Shown here in pieces: positions 1-8,422 of a stretch of 49,655 nucleotides of DNA (position 1 is its first letter; each line of letters opens with the position of its first letter). A program made the translations under genes and the position numbers. Below the pieces are notes generated by a model. The model saw only the letters and a list, made by a program, of their open reading frames with translations. It did no database searches and was not told the DNA's origin. This DNA is from an uncultured bacterium. Its GTDB lineage: Bacteria; Myxococcota_A; Polyangia; Polyangiales; Houyiibacteriaceae. Where the stretch lies: assembly GCA_938024995.1 (NCBI GenBank), contig CALJDU010000095.1:1-49655 (forward strand). Direction: 5' to 3'.

Positions 1-256
1 GGTCGCGAAGAAGAAGACGGCCAAGAAGGTCGCGAAGAAGAAGACGGCCAAGAAGGTCGCGAAGAAGAAGACGGCCAAGAAGGTCGCGAAGAAGAAGACG
101 ACCAAGAAGGTCGCGAAGAAGAAGACGGCCAAGAAGGTCGCGAAGAAGAAGACGGCCAAGAAGGTCGCGAAGAAGAAGACGGCCAAGAAGGTCGCGAAGA
201 AGAAGACGGCCAAGAAGCGGGCGACCAAGAAGCGTCGCGCGAAGCGAAAGAATTAG
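1..256 (+). CDS. C-terminal end of a Lys/Ala-rich repeat protein (histone H1-like / AlgP-like), 5' truncated
   Basis: The reading frame enters from the left edge and stops with TAG at 254-256, giving 84 visible residues. Positions 2-217 hold eight consecutive 27-nt units encoding the nonapeptide VAKKKTAKK. The fourth unit has one change (Ala to Thr at 101-103). The tail after the repeats is Arg/Lys-rich and ends KRKN. Such Lys-Ala repeat tails are known from bacterial histone H1-like and AlgP-like nucleoid proteins, where they bind DNA without sequence specificity. That role is inferred from composition, because the N-terminal part is outside the window. Stop and next start are two bases apart, so the downstream acetyltransferase-like gene may be co-transcribed. 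Repeat number could vary by slippage. Confidence 0.75.
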   Translation, partial: VAKKKTAKKVAKKKTAKKVAKKKTAKKVAKKKTTKKVAKKKTAKKVAKKKTAKKVAKKKTAKKVAKKKTAKKRATKKRRAKRKN

Positions 257-258
257 CG

Positions 259-1389
259 ATGTCCCTGCAGATTCAGCAGTTCGCACCGGGGACCCACCTC
301 AACGAGTTCATCGGCGTGCAGCGCGAAGTGTTCCGGGGCGATCCTCACTACATCCCGCCGCTCGATTTCGAGCTTCGGGAGCGGGTCTCCCCGAAGAAGA
401 ACCCGTTTTTTGAGCACGCCGAAGGCACGCTCTTCGTCGCCAAAAAGGATGGCCGCTTGGTCGGGCGGTGCTCCGCGCAGATTTGCCAGGAGCACCTACG
501 CGCCCACGACGACGCTGCGGGCTTCTTTGGCTTCTTTGACACCATCGATGATCAAGATGTCGCTACGGCGCTCCTCTCGCGAGCGGAGAAGTGGCTCGGC
601 GAGCGCGGGATGAAGACCATGCGCGGACCTTTCTCTCTCTCGATCAACGAAGAGAGCGGGACGCTCGTCGAAGGCTTCGACTCCCCGCCGGTCATCATGA
701 TGCCGCATTCGCGCGAGTGGCAGGGCGGCCTCGCGGAGGCTTACGGGCTCCAGAAGTCCAAAGACCTGCTCGCGTGGAAGTACAACACCGAGGCGCCGCC
801 ACCACGCGTGAAGCGCGCGTGGGAGGCGATGAACGCGCTCCCCGAGGTCAGCTTCCGGTCGGTCGACATGAAGAACTTGCGCCGCGAGCTCGACCTGGTG
901 ATCGAGATCTTCAACGACGCCTGGGCCGACAACTGGGGCTTCGTCCCGTCCACCGAAGCCGAGGTGAACGCGCTCGCGGAACTGCTGCAGTACATCCTCG
1001 ATCCGCGGATGGCGTTCTTCGTCGAGGTGAAGGGCGAGCCGGTCGGAATGGTCGTCTGCCTGCCGAACATCAATGAAGCCACGCGTGACCTCAACGGCAA
1101 GCTCGCGCCCTTTGGGTGGGCCAAGTTGGTGTGGCGCCTCAAGGTCCAGAAGGTTCGCTCGGCGCGCCTCATGCTCCTCGGGATCAAGCAGAAGATGCGC
1201 GGCGTGAAACGCTACGGCGCGCTCTCGACAGCGATGTACGCGGAGCTCGTGATTCGCGCGGGCGAGTACTACGACTGGGCAGAACTCGGATGGACGCTCG
1301 AGGACAACAAGCTCATCAATCTTGGCATTCGCGGCATGCGCGCGAAGGTCTACAAGAAGTACCGCGTGTACGAGAAAGCGATCGGATGA
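259..1389 (+). CDS. GNAT-like N-acetyltransferase family protein
   Basis: A 376-residue protein starting at the ATG two bases after the preceding stop. The N-terminal part (about residues 5-80) reads like a GNAT fold: VFRGDPHYIPPLDFE, then a strand with LFVAKKDGRLVGRCSAQ. A second GNAT-like half (about 195-270) includes AFFVEVKGEPVGMVVCLPN. The length is more than twice that of a single GNAT domain, so it is probably a duplicated or extended GNAT. Bacterial homologues of this shape usually have no known substrate, and none is proposed here. The stop overlaps the start of the next gene by four bases (ATGA), indicating translational coupling with a membrane protein. Confidence 0.65.
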   Translation: MSLQIQQFAPGTHLNEFIGVQREVFRGDPHYIPPLDFELRERVSPKKNPFFEHAEGTLFVAKKDGRLVGRCSAQICQEHLRAHDDAAGFFGFFDTIDDQDVATALLSRAEKWLGERGMKTMRGPFSLSINEESGTLVEGFDSPPVIMMPHSREWQGGLAEAYGLQKSKDLLAWKYNTEAPPPRVKRAWEAMNALPEVSFRSVDMKNLRRELDLVIEIFNDAWADNWGFVPSTEAEVNALAELLQYILDPRMAFFVEVKGEPVGMVVCLPNINEATRDLNGKLAPFGWAKLVWRLKVQKVRSARLMLLGIKQKMRGVKRYGALSTAMYAELVIRAGEYYDWAELGWTLEDNKLINLGIRGMRAKVYKKYRVYEKAIG

Positions 1390-1826
1390 ACGCGCTCATC
1401 TTCAAGTCCCTGCACATCTTCGGCGTCACCTTGTGGATCGGAGGCGTCGTGACCGTCGCGCTCTTCGCGTCGAAGTACTACGCGCGCGTGAAGGACCCGA
1501 GCGCTGAGGTGAGCGACAGCTTGCGCGACGCGATGCGGACCACCGGTGTGTCCGGGATGGTGCTCGCGTGGCTCGGCGGGCTCGCGGTCTTGATCCCCGC
1601 GTTCACCGAGGTCTACGCGAAGGCGGGATGGATGCACGGGAAGCTGCTCGTCGGCTTCCTCGCCGCTGGCCTGACCGGCGCGCTCTCTGCCCGCGTTCGG
1701 AAGATCGCGGACGCCAGTCCAGGCGACCGCGCGAAGATGGCGTCGGGGATGTTCAAGATCGCGATCGCGGTGCTTGTTTTGGCGGTCGTGAACGTCTGCC
1801 TGGCGGTCTTGAAGCCAGGCGGCTGA
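1386..1826 (+). CDS. small integral membrane protein, CopD/HemJ-like
   Basis: A 146-residue protein whose ATG overlaps the upstream stop (ATGA). Four hydrophobic segments are visible: about residues 5-24 (with LHIFGVTLWIGGVV), 55-75, 82-100 and 122-142. The pattern of a His followed by a TLWIGG motif in helix 1 resembles the CopD/HemJ (UPF0093) membrane superfamily, in which the His takes part in heme or metal chemistry. The match is by pattern only. A membrane-anchored redox or heme-related role is plausible, but a generic membrane protein cannot be excluded. It probably forms a two-gene unit with the GNAT-like gene. Confidence 0.6.
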   Translation: MNALIFKSLHIFGVTLWIGGVVTVALFASKYYARVKDPSAEVSDSLRDAMRTTGVSGMVLAWLGGLAVLIPAFTEVYAKAGWMHGKLLVGFLAAGLTGALSARVRKIADASPGDRAKMASGMFKIAIAVLVLAVVNVCLAVLKPGG

Positions 1827-1953
1827 GGCGGGCGCCTCCGCACGGTGTGAACACGGGATCACTCACGCGCCGACGGTTTCGTCCTGAACGGTGTGCATTC
1901 TCGCGTGATTCGGCAGGGTTGCGGTGGCACGAATGTGGCAAAACAATATCGCT

Positions 1954-2439
1954 ATGAAACGCGCATGCCTCGTTCTCCTCACTCTCCTCGTCGGCGTTGT
2001 CGGTTGCGCGGAGGAAGAAGGGCTCACTGTTCGTGGTGATGTCAGCGTGACCCTCGAGGACGCGACGACTGGCTTCCTGTTCCCACAGGTGCGTCGCCTC
2101 GCGATTGACGCCGCTGCGATCGAGCCAGGGGTTCTCGCCGGGCGCTGCCTTTTCGACGACGGCACGGGGTCGCTCGTGGTCTCGGTCTCCAAGACGGGCG
2201 AGCTCGAAGGCAACGCGATGCGCGCGTTCACGGTCGAGTTCCCGGTGGACTCGATGCCGCTGGTGACGGTCGAGCTCGCGTCGGGAGACTTCATCGGCAC
2301 TGACTGTTCGCCGCAGCTCCTCTACCGGGACGACGTCAACGGATCCGTCGGGGTCGATGTCGCGCCGTGCACGGTGATCAGCTCAGAGCTGACCGAGGCG
2401 ATCGTCGTCGCGGATCTGCACTTCGGCGGCTGCCTCTAG
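1954..2439 (+). CDS. predicted lipoprotein of unknown function
   Basis: A 161-residue protein. The start at 1954 is preferred over the in-frame ATG at 1924 because it begins directly with a signal peptide: a basic N-terminus (MKR), a hydrophobic core and the lipobox VVGC, with Cys at residue 18. The mature part starts AEEEG and has four further cysteines (in RCLF, DCSP, PCTV and the C-terminal GGCL), compatible with two disulphides. No catalytic motif was recognised. Its TAG stop lies inside the palindrome CTAG, which also supplies the stop of the convergent gene on the other strand. Confidence 0.65.
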   Translation: MKRACLVLLTLLVGVVGCAEEEGLTVRGDVSVTLEDATTGFLFPQVRRLAIDAAAIEPGVLAGRCLFDDGTGSLVVSVSKTGELEGNAMRAFTVEFPVDSMPLVTVELASGDFIGTDCSPQLLYRDDVNGSVGVDVAPCTVISSELTEAIVVADLHFGGCL

Positions 2440-3242
2440 ACCGGTTTCGCCAGCGCGCGAACGGCTTCGTCATCATGTTCCGCGAGCGTCGCGGGTGGAA
2501 CCTCGGTTCGCGCGAGCGTTCGGTCGCGCGCGAACCGCGTCACCCCGTTTTCCGTAGCGACGTACGTCGCGCCCGGGACCTTGGCGATGCGGAACGACTT
2601 GACGAACCTTTGGAGGGCGGGCTTGCGCGTCGTCTTTCGCAGGGCCTCTTCTTGTGTGAGGGCGGCCGAAGAGACACTGTCCGATTGGTTCTTACGGTCG
2701 ATCGAGTATCTCTTGAACTCGCCGAGGTAGGGGTCCAGCAAGATGCCGTGCTCGTGCCATTGGTCCCGTTCTTCGGGGTGAAGGAACGCGCTCGCGTACT
2801 TGAGATAGGCTGGGATTTGAACGAGCCACTGATCGAAGTCGAACGACGGGTCGCGCCGGTGCGTAAACCGCGTCGTCCGCGTGTCGTCTCGTCGTGAGAG
2901 CGCGTTCTGTTGCGCGATCAAGTCGCGAGAGGGCTCGAGCGTGACGCGTACAGGGTCGCGTTCAAAAACGAGTAGAGCGTCGGCGAAGACGTACTCAAGG
3001 TAGGCGCGGGCCGGAGCGTCGAACGCGCGGAACGTCTCCTGGAAGTGGCGGTACGGCTTGTCCTTTCGGTGCTCAACCTCGAACTCTCGATACGTCTTGC
3101 GGTCGAGGAGCGCGGTGGGGGCGAGCTTCAGAAACGTGAATGACCAGGGGTCAAAGACGTAGCCGCGGTAGGTCGGCAGCCCGTGTTGATCCATCGCGAC
3201 GCGCACCGCGTCGAGGTGGTCCGGGGTTGACGCGTCGCTCAT
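2436..3242 (-). CDS. conserved-looking protein of unknown function
   Basis: A 268-residue soluble protein with no signal peptide or membrane segment. It is rich in charged and aromatic residues (for example YRGYVFDPWSFTFLKL near the N-terminus and RRDPSFDFDQWLVQIPAYLKY in the middle). No motif was recognised. It overlaps the convergent lipoprotein gene by four bases at the stop codons. Upstream, an 81-base gap separates it from comEC, which is on the same strand, so it could be the second gene of a comEC transcript. The coding call rests on ORF length and lack of a better frame. Confidence 0.6.
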   Translation of the reverse strand: MSDASTPDHLDAVRVAMDQHGLPTYRGYVFDPWSFTFLKLAPTALLDRKTYREFEVEHRKDKPYRHFQETFRAFDAPARAYLEYVFADALLVFERDPVRVTLEPSRDLIAQQNALSRRDDTRTTRFTHRRDPSFDFDQWLVQIPAYLKYASAFLHPEERDQWHEHGILLDPYLGEFKRYSIDRKNQSDSVSSAALTQEEALRKTTRKPALQRFVKSFRIAKVPGATYVATENGVTRFARDRTLARTEVPPATLAEHDDEAVRALAKPV

Positions 3243-3323
3243 CTCTGTTGTGCTCTCACGTGACCTCGGTGCGTCGGAAGCGTGACCGTGGCGACACGCT
3301 CCGAATGTTCCTTGGTGTCCATC

Positions 3324-5657
3324 CTAGCGAGACGGTAGCAGAGCGACGTCCGGGAGCTTGGTCGTGACCGAGAGCCGTTCGCCATCGGTCTCCGCGGTCA
3401 CCTCTCCGTGTGTCGCGGTTCGGTAGAACGGGATGCTCAGTTCGGCATACCGGCTGACGACGGTGGGGTGTGGGTGCCGGAAGAGGTTCTGACGACCGCA
3501 GCTCGCGACGGCGTGACGCGGCACCACCGCGCGGAGCAGCGCCTCGGAGGAAGAGGTGCGTGAACCGTGGTGCGGCACCTTGAGGACGTCCGCGTAGAGC
3601 AGGGCGCGGGTCTCAGGGTTCGCGGTGAGCGCTGCTTCCGCGTGACCCTCGATATCGCCCGTGAAGAGAATCGCGCGCGAGCCGTGCCGAACCCGGAAGA
3701 CCAACGAGTTGTCGTTGGCGTCAAACCCCGGGTCATAGGCCGGGCAGGGCCAGAAGACGTCGACGAGCGCGCCGCCGAGATCACGTGTGCCGCACAACTG
3801 CGCGGGCTTTCGAACCGGGATCCCGAGCGCCCTCGCGCGCGTCAACAACGAGACCGCGGGGCTCGTTCCGCGCGCGTCGTCTTCATCGTGTTCATCATCC
3901 GCCTGTCCCGAGTCCCAGATCTCGCCGATCGTGAGGGCCCCGTCTTCCACCTCATCCAGTAGCGCCGTCAGCCCGCCATAGTGATCGGGGTGAGGGTGGC
4001 TGAGCGCGAACACCCGGACGTGATCGCGTCGCCTCGCGCGGAGGAGCTCGACGAGCACGCGTTCGCCGGGGTCAGGTCGCCCGCCACCGGCATCGACGAT
4101 CATGAGCGACCCGTCCGGGAGGTCGACGAGCGCGGCGTCCCCTTGCCCCACGTCGAGGAAACGCGCCCGCACCAGACCGGTCGGCTGCTCATGTACGCGA
4201 ACGGCGACCTCACTCGCGACGCAGGCGAGGACGAGCGAGACGAGGAGGGCTCCACGTCCGCGATGGCGAAGACCGCCGCGCAAAGGGAGGAGCACGAGGA
4301 ACGCGGCGACCGCTGCGCAGATCCCTTGCGCGACCGTGAGCGGTGGCCAGCGAAACGAGCTCAGGTCGGCGAGGAACGCGCTCGCGGAGAGAAAGCCCGG
4401 GACCCCGATGTTGAGCGGCGCCGCGACGAGTGCCGCGATGAAGTGAAGGCCCAGAGTCGCGAGGGCCGCGTGGGTCACGGCGAACGCGATGAGCGCGGAA
4501 GCGATCGGGAGCAGGAAAATGTTGGCGATGATCGTGACCGGTGGAAGCGCTCCGAACACCCAGAGCACCAGCGGGGCGGTCGCGATCGTGGTTCGCAGCG
4601 AGAGCCAAGCAGCCGCGCGGAGCGGATCCCGTGGCGCGACCCCGCTGACGATGGATGCGGTCGCCGCGACGGACAGGAGCAAACCTGGCGCGAGCGCCGA
4701 CCTCGGCTCGCTCAGGGCGAGGACCAGCACCGCGGCACCGGTCAGGGCGGGAGCCGATGGTCTTCGGCGGGCGGCGAGCAAGAGGAACCCGAGGGCGCCG
4801 GTGAGCGCCGCGCGTCTCGCGCTCGGCGCCGCGCCCATCACGACCGAGAGGGGAGGCGCGACGAGCGCCGCGACGAAAAACGACCACCGCCGCGGATCGT
4901 CGATCGCGGAGACGCGAGACAGAACGAAGCGGACGACCAGGAGCAAGAGACCCAACACGATGGCGACGTGTAGCCCGGAGACCGCGAGTACGTGCGAGAG
5001 CCCGGCTCCGCGAATGCGCTCTTGATCCGTTCGCGCCAGCACGCGGTCACCGAGAACGAAGGCGCGCGCGACATTGGCGATCCGCGGCGGCAGCGTCGCG
5101 ACCTGCGCGCGACGGATGCGATCACGAAGCCAAAAGAGCGGAGCGCGCCACGAGGCGTCGAGCACCCGCGCGGACGACCCCTTCGCGAGTCGCGCGTTGG
5201 CGTCCGTCCGGTGCGCCTGCAGGTCCGGGTGCGGCGTTTGGTTCTCGAAGCGAACGGCTGGGGAGAGGTGCGCGAGGAGACGAACGGTCGCGCCTGTTTG
5301 CAGCGGCGCGCGAACCGTGACGCGACGGCCGGGTTCGATGTCGGCATGATCATGGAGTCGCTCGCCCCGTGTCACCTCGAGGGTCGCGCGGCGATGCCCG
5401 GCGCTGGTCCTTACTTCACCTTCAACGCGCGCGAGACCTCGCGGAACCGAGGTGATGTCGCGCGGAGGTCCCATCGCGAGACCTGCGAGGAGCGACGCCG
5501 CGACGGCCAACGTTACGCGTGCACGAAGATGAGCGCCGACGAAGAGCAAGAGGGTCGCGATCAGGAGCGCGACCACCGCGGTCGCAGGGTGCCCCCCACC
5601 TTGAGCTCCCCAAACGAGCCCGAGCAAGTACGCGATCGTGATCGCCAGAAGAGACAT
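3324..5657 (-). CDS. comEC: ComEC/Rec2-type DNA internalisation channel
   Basis: A 777-residue protein from the ATG at 5657 (a GTG lies one codon upstream). The N-terminal third has two or three membrane segments and an OB-like region. The central competence domain contains the characteristic LSHVLAVSGLHVAIVLG stretch followed by multiple TM helices. The C-terminal third is a metallo-beta-lactamase-like domain with FLDVGQGDAALVDLPDG and the metal motif SHPHPDHYGG near residue 550, then the later KVPHHGSRTSS motif. All hallmark parts of full-length ComEC are present, so it should form the inner-membrane channel for single-stranded DNA uptake, with a possible nuclease domain. No other competence gene lies in the window. 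Confidence 0.95.
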   Translation of the reverse strand: MSLLAITIAYLLGLVWGAQGGGHPATAVVALLIATLLLFVGAHLRARVTLAVAASLLAGLAMGPPRDITSVPRGLARVEGEVRTSAGHRRATLEVTRGERLHDHADIEPGRRVTVRAPLQTGATVRLLAHLSPAVRFENQTPHPDLQAHRTDANARLAKGSSARVLDASWRAPLFWLRDRIRRAQVATLPPRIANVARAFVLGDRVLARTDQERIRGAGLSHVLAVSGLHVAIVLGLLLLVVRFVLSRVSAIDDPRRWSFFVAALVAPPLSVVMGAAPSARRAALTGALGFLLLAARRRPSAPALTGAAVLVLALSEPRSALAPGLLLSVAATASIVSGVAPRDPLRAAAWLSLRTTIATAPLVLWVFGALPPVTIIANIFLLPIASALIAFAVTHAALATLGLHFIAALVAAPLNIGVPGFLSASAFLADLSSFRWPPLTVAQGICAAVAAFLVLLPLRGGLRHRGRGALLVSLVLACVASEVAVRVHEQPTGLVRARFLDVGQGDAALVDLPDGSLMIVDAGGGRPDPGERVLVELLRARRRDHVRVFALSHPHPDHYGGLTALLDEVEDGALTIGEIWDSGQADDEHDEDDARGTSPAVSLLTRARALGIPVRKPAQLCGTRDLGGALVDVFWPCPAYDPGFDANDNSLVFRVRHGSRAILFTGDIEGHAEAALTANPETRALLYADVLKVPHHGSRTSSSEALLRAVVPRHAVASCGRQNLFRHPHPTVVSRYAELSIPFYRTATHGEVTAETDGERLSVTTKLPDVALLPSR

Positions 5658-5764
5658 CACCGCGAAACGAGCAGTGATCGTGCCGAGACGAAATCCTCAA
5701 AGACTCTCGCGTCGTCAGTTCATGTTGAGCGGCGGCCGCCAGGCGCCCGCCGGCGCCCGCCATG

Positions 5765-6100
5765 CTAGAGCGTCGGCGACCAATCCGCGCCACAAGCGAG
5801 CACAGCGTCGTCTCTCGCGTCACCGCAGACCACGTCCCCGCTCGTGAGGCTGTCGCAGCTCGTGAGGCTGACGCAGAAGTAGAATGAGCGGGTCTCTTCG
5901 AGACAAACGCAGTCCTCGCCTTCGGGGCACTCCGCCGCGATGTCAGCGAGCTGCGCTTCGCACCGGTCCTGACAGCCCAACGAGCTCGTCAGTCCACACA
6001 TCGCGAGGTTGTCGCAGTAGTTGGTGCAGCGCGCGCTGTCATCGCAACCGACCGTGGTGAGGAGGACGAACGAGAAAAGAACCCAGAGAAGTCGTGACAT
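5765..6100 (-). CDS. small cysteine-rich lipoprotein
   Basis: A 111-residue protein. The start at 6100 (MSRLLWVLF) is chosen over the longer frame beginning at 6130 because it opens directly with the signal peptide, which ends in the lipobox TVGC. About 13 cysteines are present including the lipidated one, spaced as in a disulphide-knotted extracellular domain (CDDSARCTNYCDNLAMC and so on). Function is unknown. It is divergent from the fibro-slime lipoprotein at 6204, with about 100 bases between them holding both promoters. Confidence 0.65.
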   Translation of the reverse strand: MSRLLWVLFSFVLLTTVGCDDSARCTNYCDNLAMCGLTSSLGCQDRCEAQLADIAAECPEGEDCVCLEETRSFYFCVSLTSCDSLTSGDVVCGDARDDAVLACGADWSPTL

Positions 6101-6203
6101 ACCTGACGCTCTTTCGTGTAAGGGCCCCAAAGCAAGCCTTTTTCATCGTATCGGAGCCACCTCCCATTGGTGGGTGAGTCGGACCGGCGTTACTCTATGT
6201 TCG

Positions 6204-7931
6204 ATGCGCGCTCACATTGGAATCTTACTGTCCTCCTTTCTTCTCCTGACGGCCTGCGGTGATGATGACTCGTCGCCAATGGATACCGGCCGGGACGTCG
6301 CGGTCGACTCCAACCCGAGCGACACGACCATGCCTGACACTGCGCTTCCGGACACGACGCCGCGTGACACCTGCGGGAGCGGAGTCGTCGTAGCACCAGA
6401 GGCGTGCGACGACGGGAACGTGACTCCGGGGGATGGGTGCTCCGAGCGCTGTCAGATCGAGACCGGCTTTGAGTGTCCGGCGGAGGGCGGTCCGTGCACG
6501 CGCCTCTCCGTCTGCGGAGACGCGATGGTCACCGGCGACGAAGAGTGCGACGACGGGGACGCGTTCGGCGGAGACGGTTGCTCGGCGGATTGCCAACTCG
6601 AACCTGGTTTCGCGTGCGACGTTGTCGGCGCGCCTTGTGCGTCGATCTGCGGAGACGCGCTCGTGGTCGGCGATGAAGAGTGTGAGGACGGCGGGGATCC
6701 CCCGGTCAGCGGGGACGGCTGTTCTGACCGTTGTCTGCTCGAAGAAGGTTTCGCGTGCGACCCACCCTTGAGCGGTTGCCGCGAGACGACCTGCGGTGAC
6801 GGAACGCGCGAAGGCCTCGAGCAGTGCGATGACGGCAACCGCGACTCAGGTGATGGCTGCGGCCCGTACTGCGAGATCGAGCCTTCGTGCGAGGACGGCG
6901 TCTGCACGAGCGTCTGCGGTGACGGAGTCGTGCTCCCCGGCGAGGTCTGCGACGACGGGAACACCCGCGGAGGAGACGGTTGCTCGGCGACCTGCGAGAT
7001 CGAGGAAGGGTTCACCTGCGAGCTCACCGAACTCGAGCCCCCCGATGCCTTGTTCCTCCCGATCGTCCTGCGCGATTTTCGGAGCAGCCTCCTCCCGGGC
7101 GGCCACCCCGACTTTCAGTATGTGGTCGGCAGTGATCGCGGAATCGTTACCGATCGATTGGGGGACGACGGTCTCCCGGTCTACGCTTCTGCGACCACGA
7201 CGCCCACCACGAACGGAGCGGAAGAGTTCAACAAGTGGTACCGAGACACTGACGAGAGCCTCCGCGTGGTGTCGCGTATCCAGCTCGATCGCAGCGCTGA
7301 CGGCGTCTACATCTTTGACGACCCCGACTTCTTTCCGCTCGACGGTCCGTGCCCATCGACGGATCCGACGAGCCTTTGTGGGCTGACCGGCATGAGCATG
7401 GAGCCGACCGGGTTCGGCGGTCACAACTTTTTCTTCACGAGCATCGTCCGCTACTGGTTCGAGTACGAAGGCGACGAGGTGCTCGATTTCCGCGGGGATG
7501 ATGATGTCTGGGTGTTCATCAACGGTCATCGCGTCGTCGACCTCGGCGGCGTCCACGGACCTGAAGCGGGCGGCGTGATGCTCTCGGCCGTCGCGGACTC
7601 CATCGGGCTCCGCGTGGACGGTGTGTATGAAGTCGTCGTGTTCCAGGCGGAGCGCCACGAGGTCGGCTCAAGCTACCGACTGACGCTCTCCAACTTCACG
7701 AGCTCGTCGACCGAGTGCGTCCCGAACTGCGGAGACGGCCGGGTCGCGGGAGCCGAGGAGTGCGACTCGCCGCCGAACGACGGCGCGTACGGTGGATGCA
7801 ACGCCGACTGCACACGCGCGCCCTTCTGCGGCGACGGTGTCCCCAACCTCGGAGACGGCGAAGAGTGCGACGACGGGAACACGGACGACGACGACACCTG
7901 CGCCAACGACTGCACGTCGAACTTCGGCTGA
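6204..7931 (+). CDS. fibro-slime domain lipoprotein with DUF4215 cysteine-rich repeats
   Basis: A 575-residue protein. The ATG at 6204 starts a signal peptide with lipobox LTAC followed by GDDDSS and an Asp/Thr/Pro tether. Five N-terminal Cys-rich repeats of the type CGDGxxxxGExCDDGNxxxGDGCSxxCxxExGF (DUF4215-like, common in myxobacteria) occupy about residues 55-275. A fibro-slime domain follows: LPIVLRDFRSSL, HPDFQY, then near residues 430-500 DDVWVFINGHRVVDLGGVHG and VFQAERHEVGSSYRL. Two more Cys-rich repeats close the protein. Fibro-slime domains are known from Dictyostelium slime and Fibrobacter surface proteins and are probably carbohydrate- or matrix-binding. A cell-surface adhesive role is inferred. 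Confidence 0.88.
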   Translation: MRAHIGILLSSFLLLTACGDDDSSPMDTGRDVAVDSNPSDTTMPDTALPDTTPRDTCGSGVVVAPEACDDGNVTPGDGCSERCQIETGFECPAEGGPCTRLSVCGDAMVTGDEECDDGDAFGGDGCSADCQLEPGFACDVVGAPCASICGDALVVGDEECEDGGDPPVSGDGCSDRCLLEEGFACDPPLSGCRETTCGDGTREGLEQCDDGNRDSGDGCGPYCEIEPSCEDGVCTSVCGDGVVLPGEVCDDGNTRGGDGCSATCEIEEGFTCELTELEPPDALFLPIVLRDFRSSLLPGGHPDFQYVVGSDRGIVTDRLGDDGLPVYASATTTPTTNGAEEFNKWYRDTDESLRVVSRIQLDRSADGVYIFDDPDFFPLDGPCPSTDPTSLCGLTGMSMEPTGFGGHNFFFTSIVRYWFEYEGDEVLDFRGDDDVWVFINGHRVVDLGGVHGPEAGGVMLSAVADSIGLRVDGVYEVVVFQAERHEVGSSYRLTLSNFTSSSTECVPNCGDGRVAGAEECDSPPNDGAYGGCNADCTRAPFCGDGVPNLGDGEECDDGNTDDDDTCANDCTSNFG

Positions 7932-7992
7932 CGCTCGGGGAGCCGGAGCTCTCGTGCTTTTCGTCCGCGCGTCGGTTTGATAAATTCAAACC

Positions 7993-8053
7993 CAAGCGAC
8001 GTGGTGACGCGACGAGATGGGGAGGGAGAGAGGGGGATCGAAAAATCCCCCCA
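7993..8053 (+). repeat. short form of the modular intergenic hairpin repeat (family A)
   Basis: Bases 7993-8024 are identical over 32 bp to 43876-43907, and 8028-8053 are identical to 43988-44013. The roughly 80-bp middle section present in the other copy is missing here. The right end is a perfect hairpin: GGGGGAT (8032-8038), loop CGAAAA, ATCCCCC (8045-8051). It ends 12 bases before the ATG of the following lipoprotein gene, so in the mRNA the stem would sit in the ribosome-binding region. Confidence 0.8.
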
Positions 8054-8065
8054 AGTAGTCAAGAA

Positions 8066-8422
8066 ATGGAATCTCGACGAACAAAGCGTTCCTCACCGTG
8101 CTCACCAAGGTCATCGCTCGCGGTGCTCCTCCTCGCGAGCGCGTGCGGCGCGTCCCCCGCGGTCGAGACCGCGCTCGCGTTTCGGCAACCCGAGACGAAT
8201 CGCGCGCTGTCCTGTGCGACCGGCAAGGTTGAGGTGCTGCCGTATCGCGCGGTGGATCCCTCGCTGGTTTACCCTGATCACCGCGACGCTTTGAGCGCGC
8301 CGGAGGCGCTCCACTTTGCGTATTGCGACCAGCAGATCGAGTGCGGGATCTTGATCCTCTCGTGCGATGACGAAGCGTGCGAGGTCATCGGGGACTCGTT
8401 CGACTCTTCGTCCTGTGACTGA
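8066..8422 (+). CDS. small predicted lipoprotein
   Basis: A 118-residue protein. The start at 8066 is used because it is the first ATG after the repeat element and opens an Arg-rich n-region followed by SSLAVLLLASACG (lipobox ASAC). The mature part has several cysteines near the C-terminus (CDQQIECGILILSCDDEAC and SSSCD). No domain was recognised. No good Shine-Dalgarno is visible, because the hairpin of the repeat occupies that position. The stop is directly followed by the stop of the convergent hydrolase gene, with no base between them. Confidence 0.6.
   Translation: MESRRTKRSSPCSPRSSLAVLLLASACGASPAVETALAFRQPETNRALSCATGKVEVLPYRAVDPSLVYPDHRDALSAPEALHFAYCDQQIECGILILSCDDEACEVIGDSFDSSSCD

Noticed and set aside
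2..217. 27-nt repeats as a possible CRISPR array
   Set aside because: Units are contiguous without spacers and stay in one reading frame coding Lys/Ala repeats.
7715..8065. Longer frame of the small lipoprotein overlapping the fibro-slime gene
   Set aside because: It overlaps a well-supported gene in another frame. The signal peptide starts at 8066.
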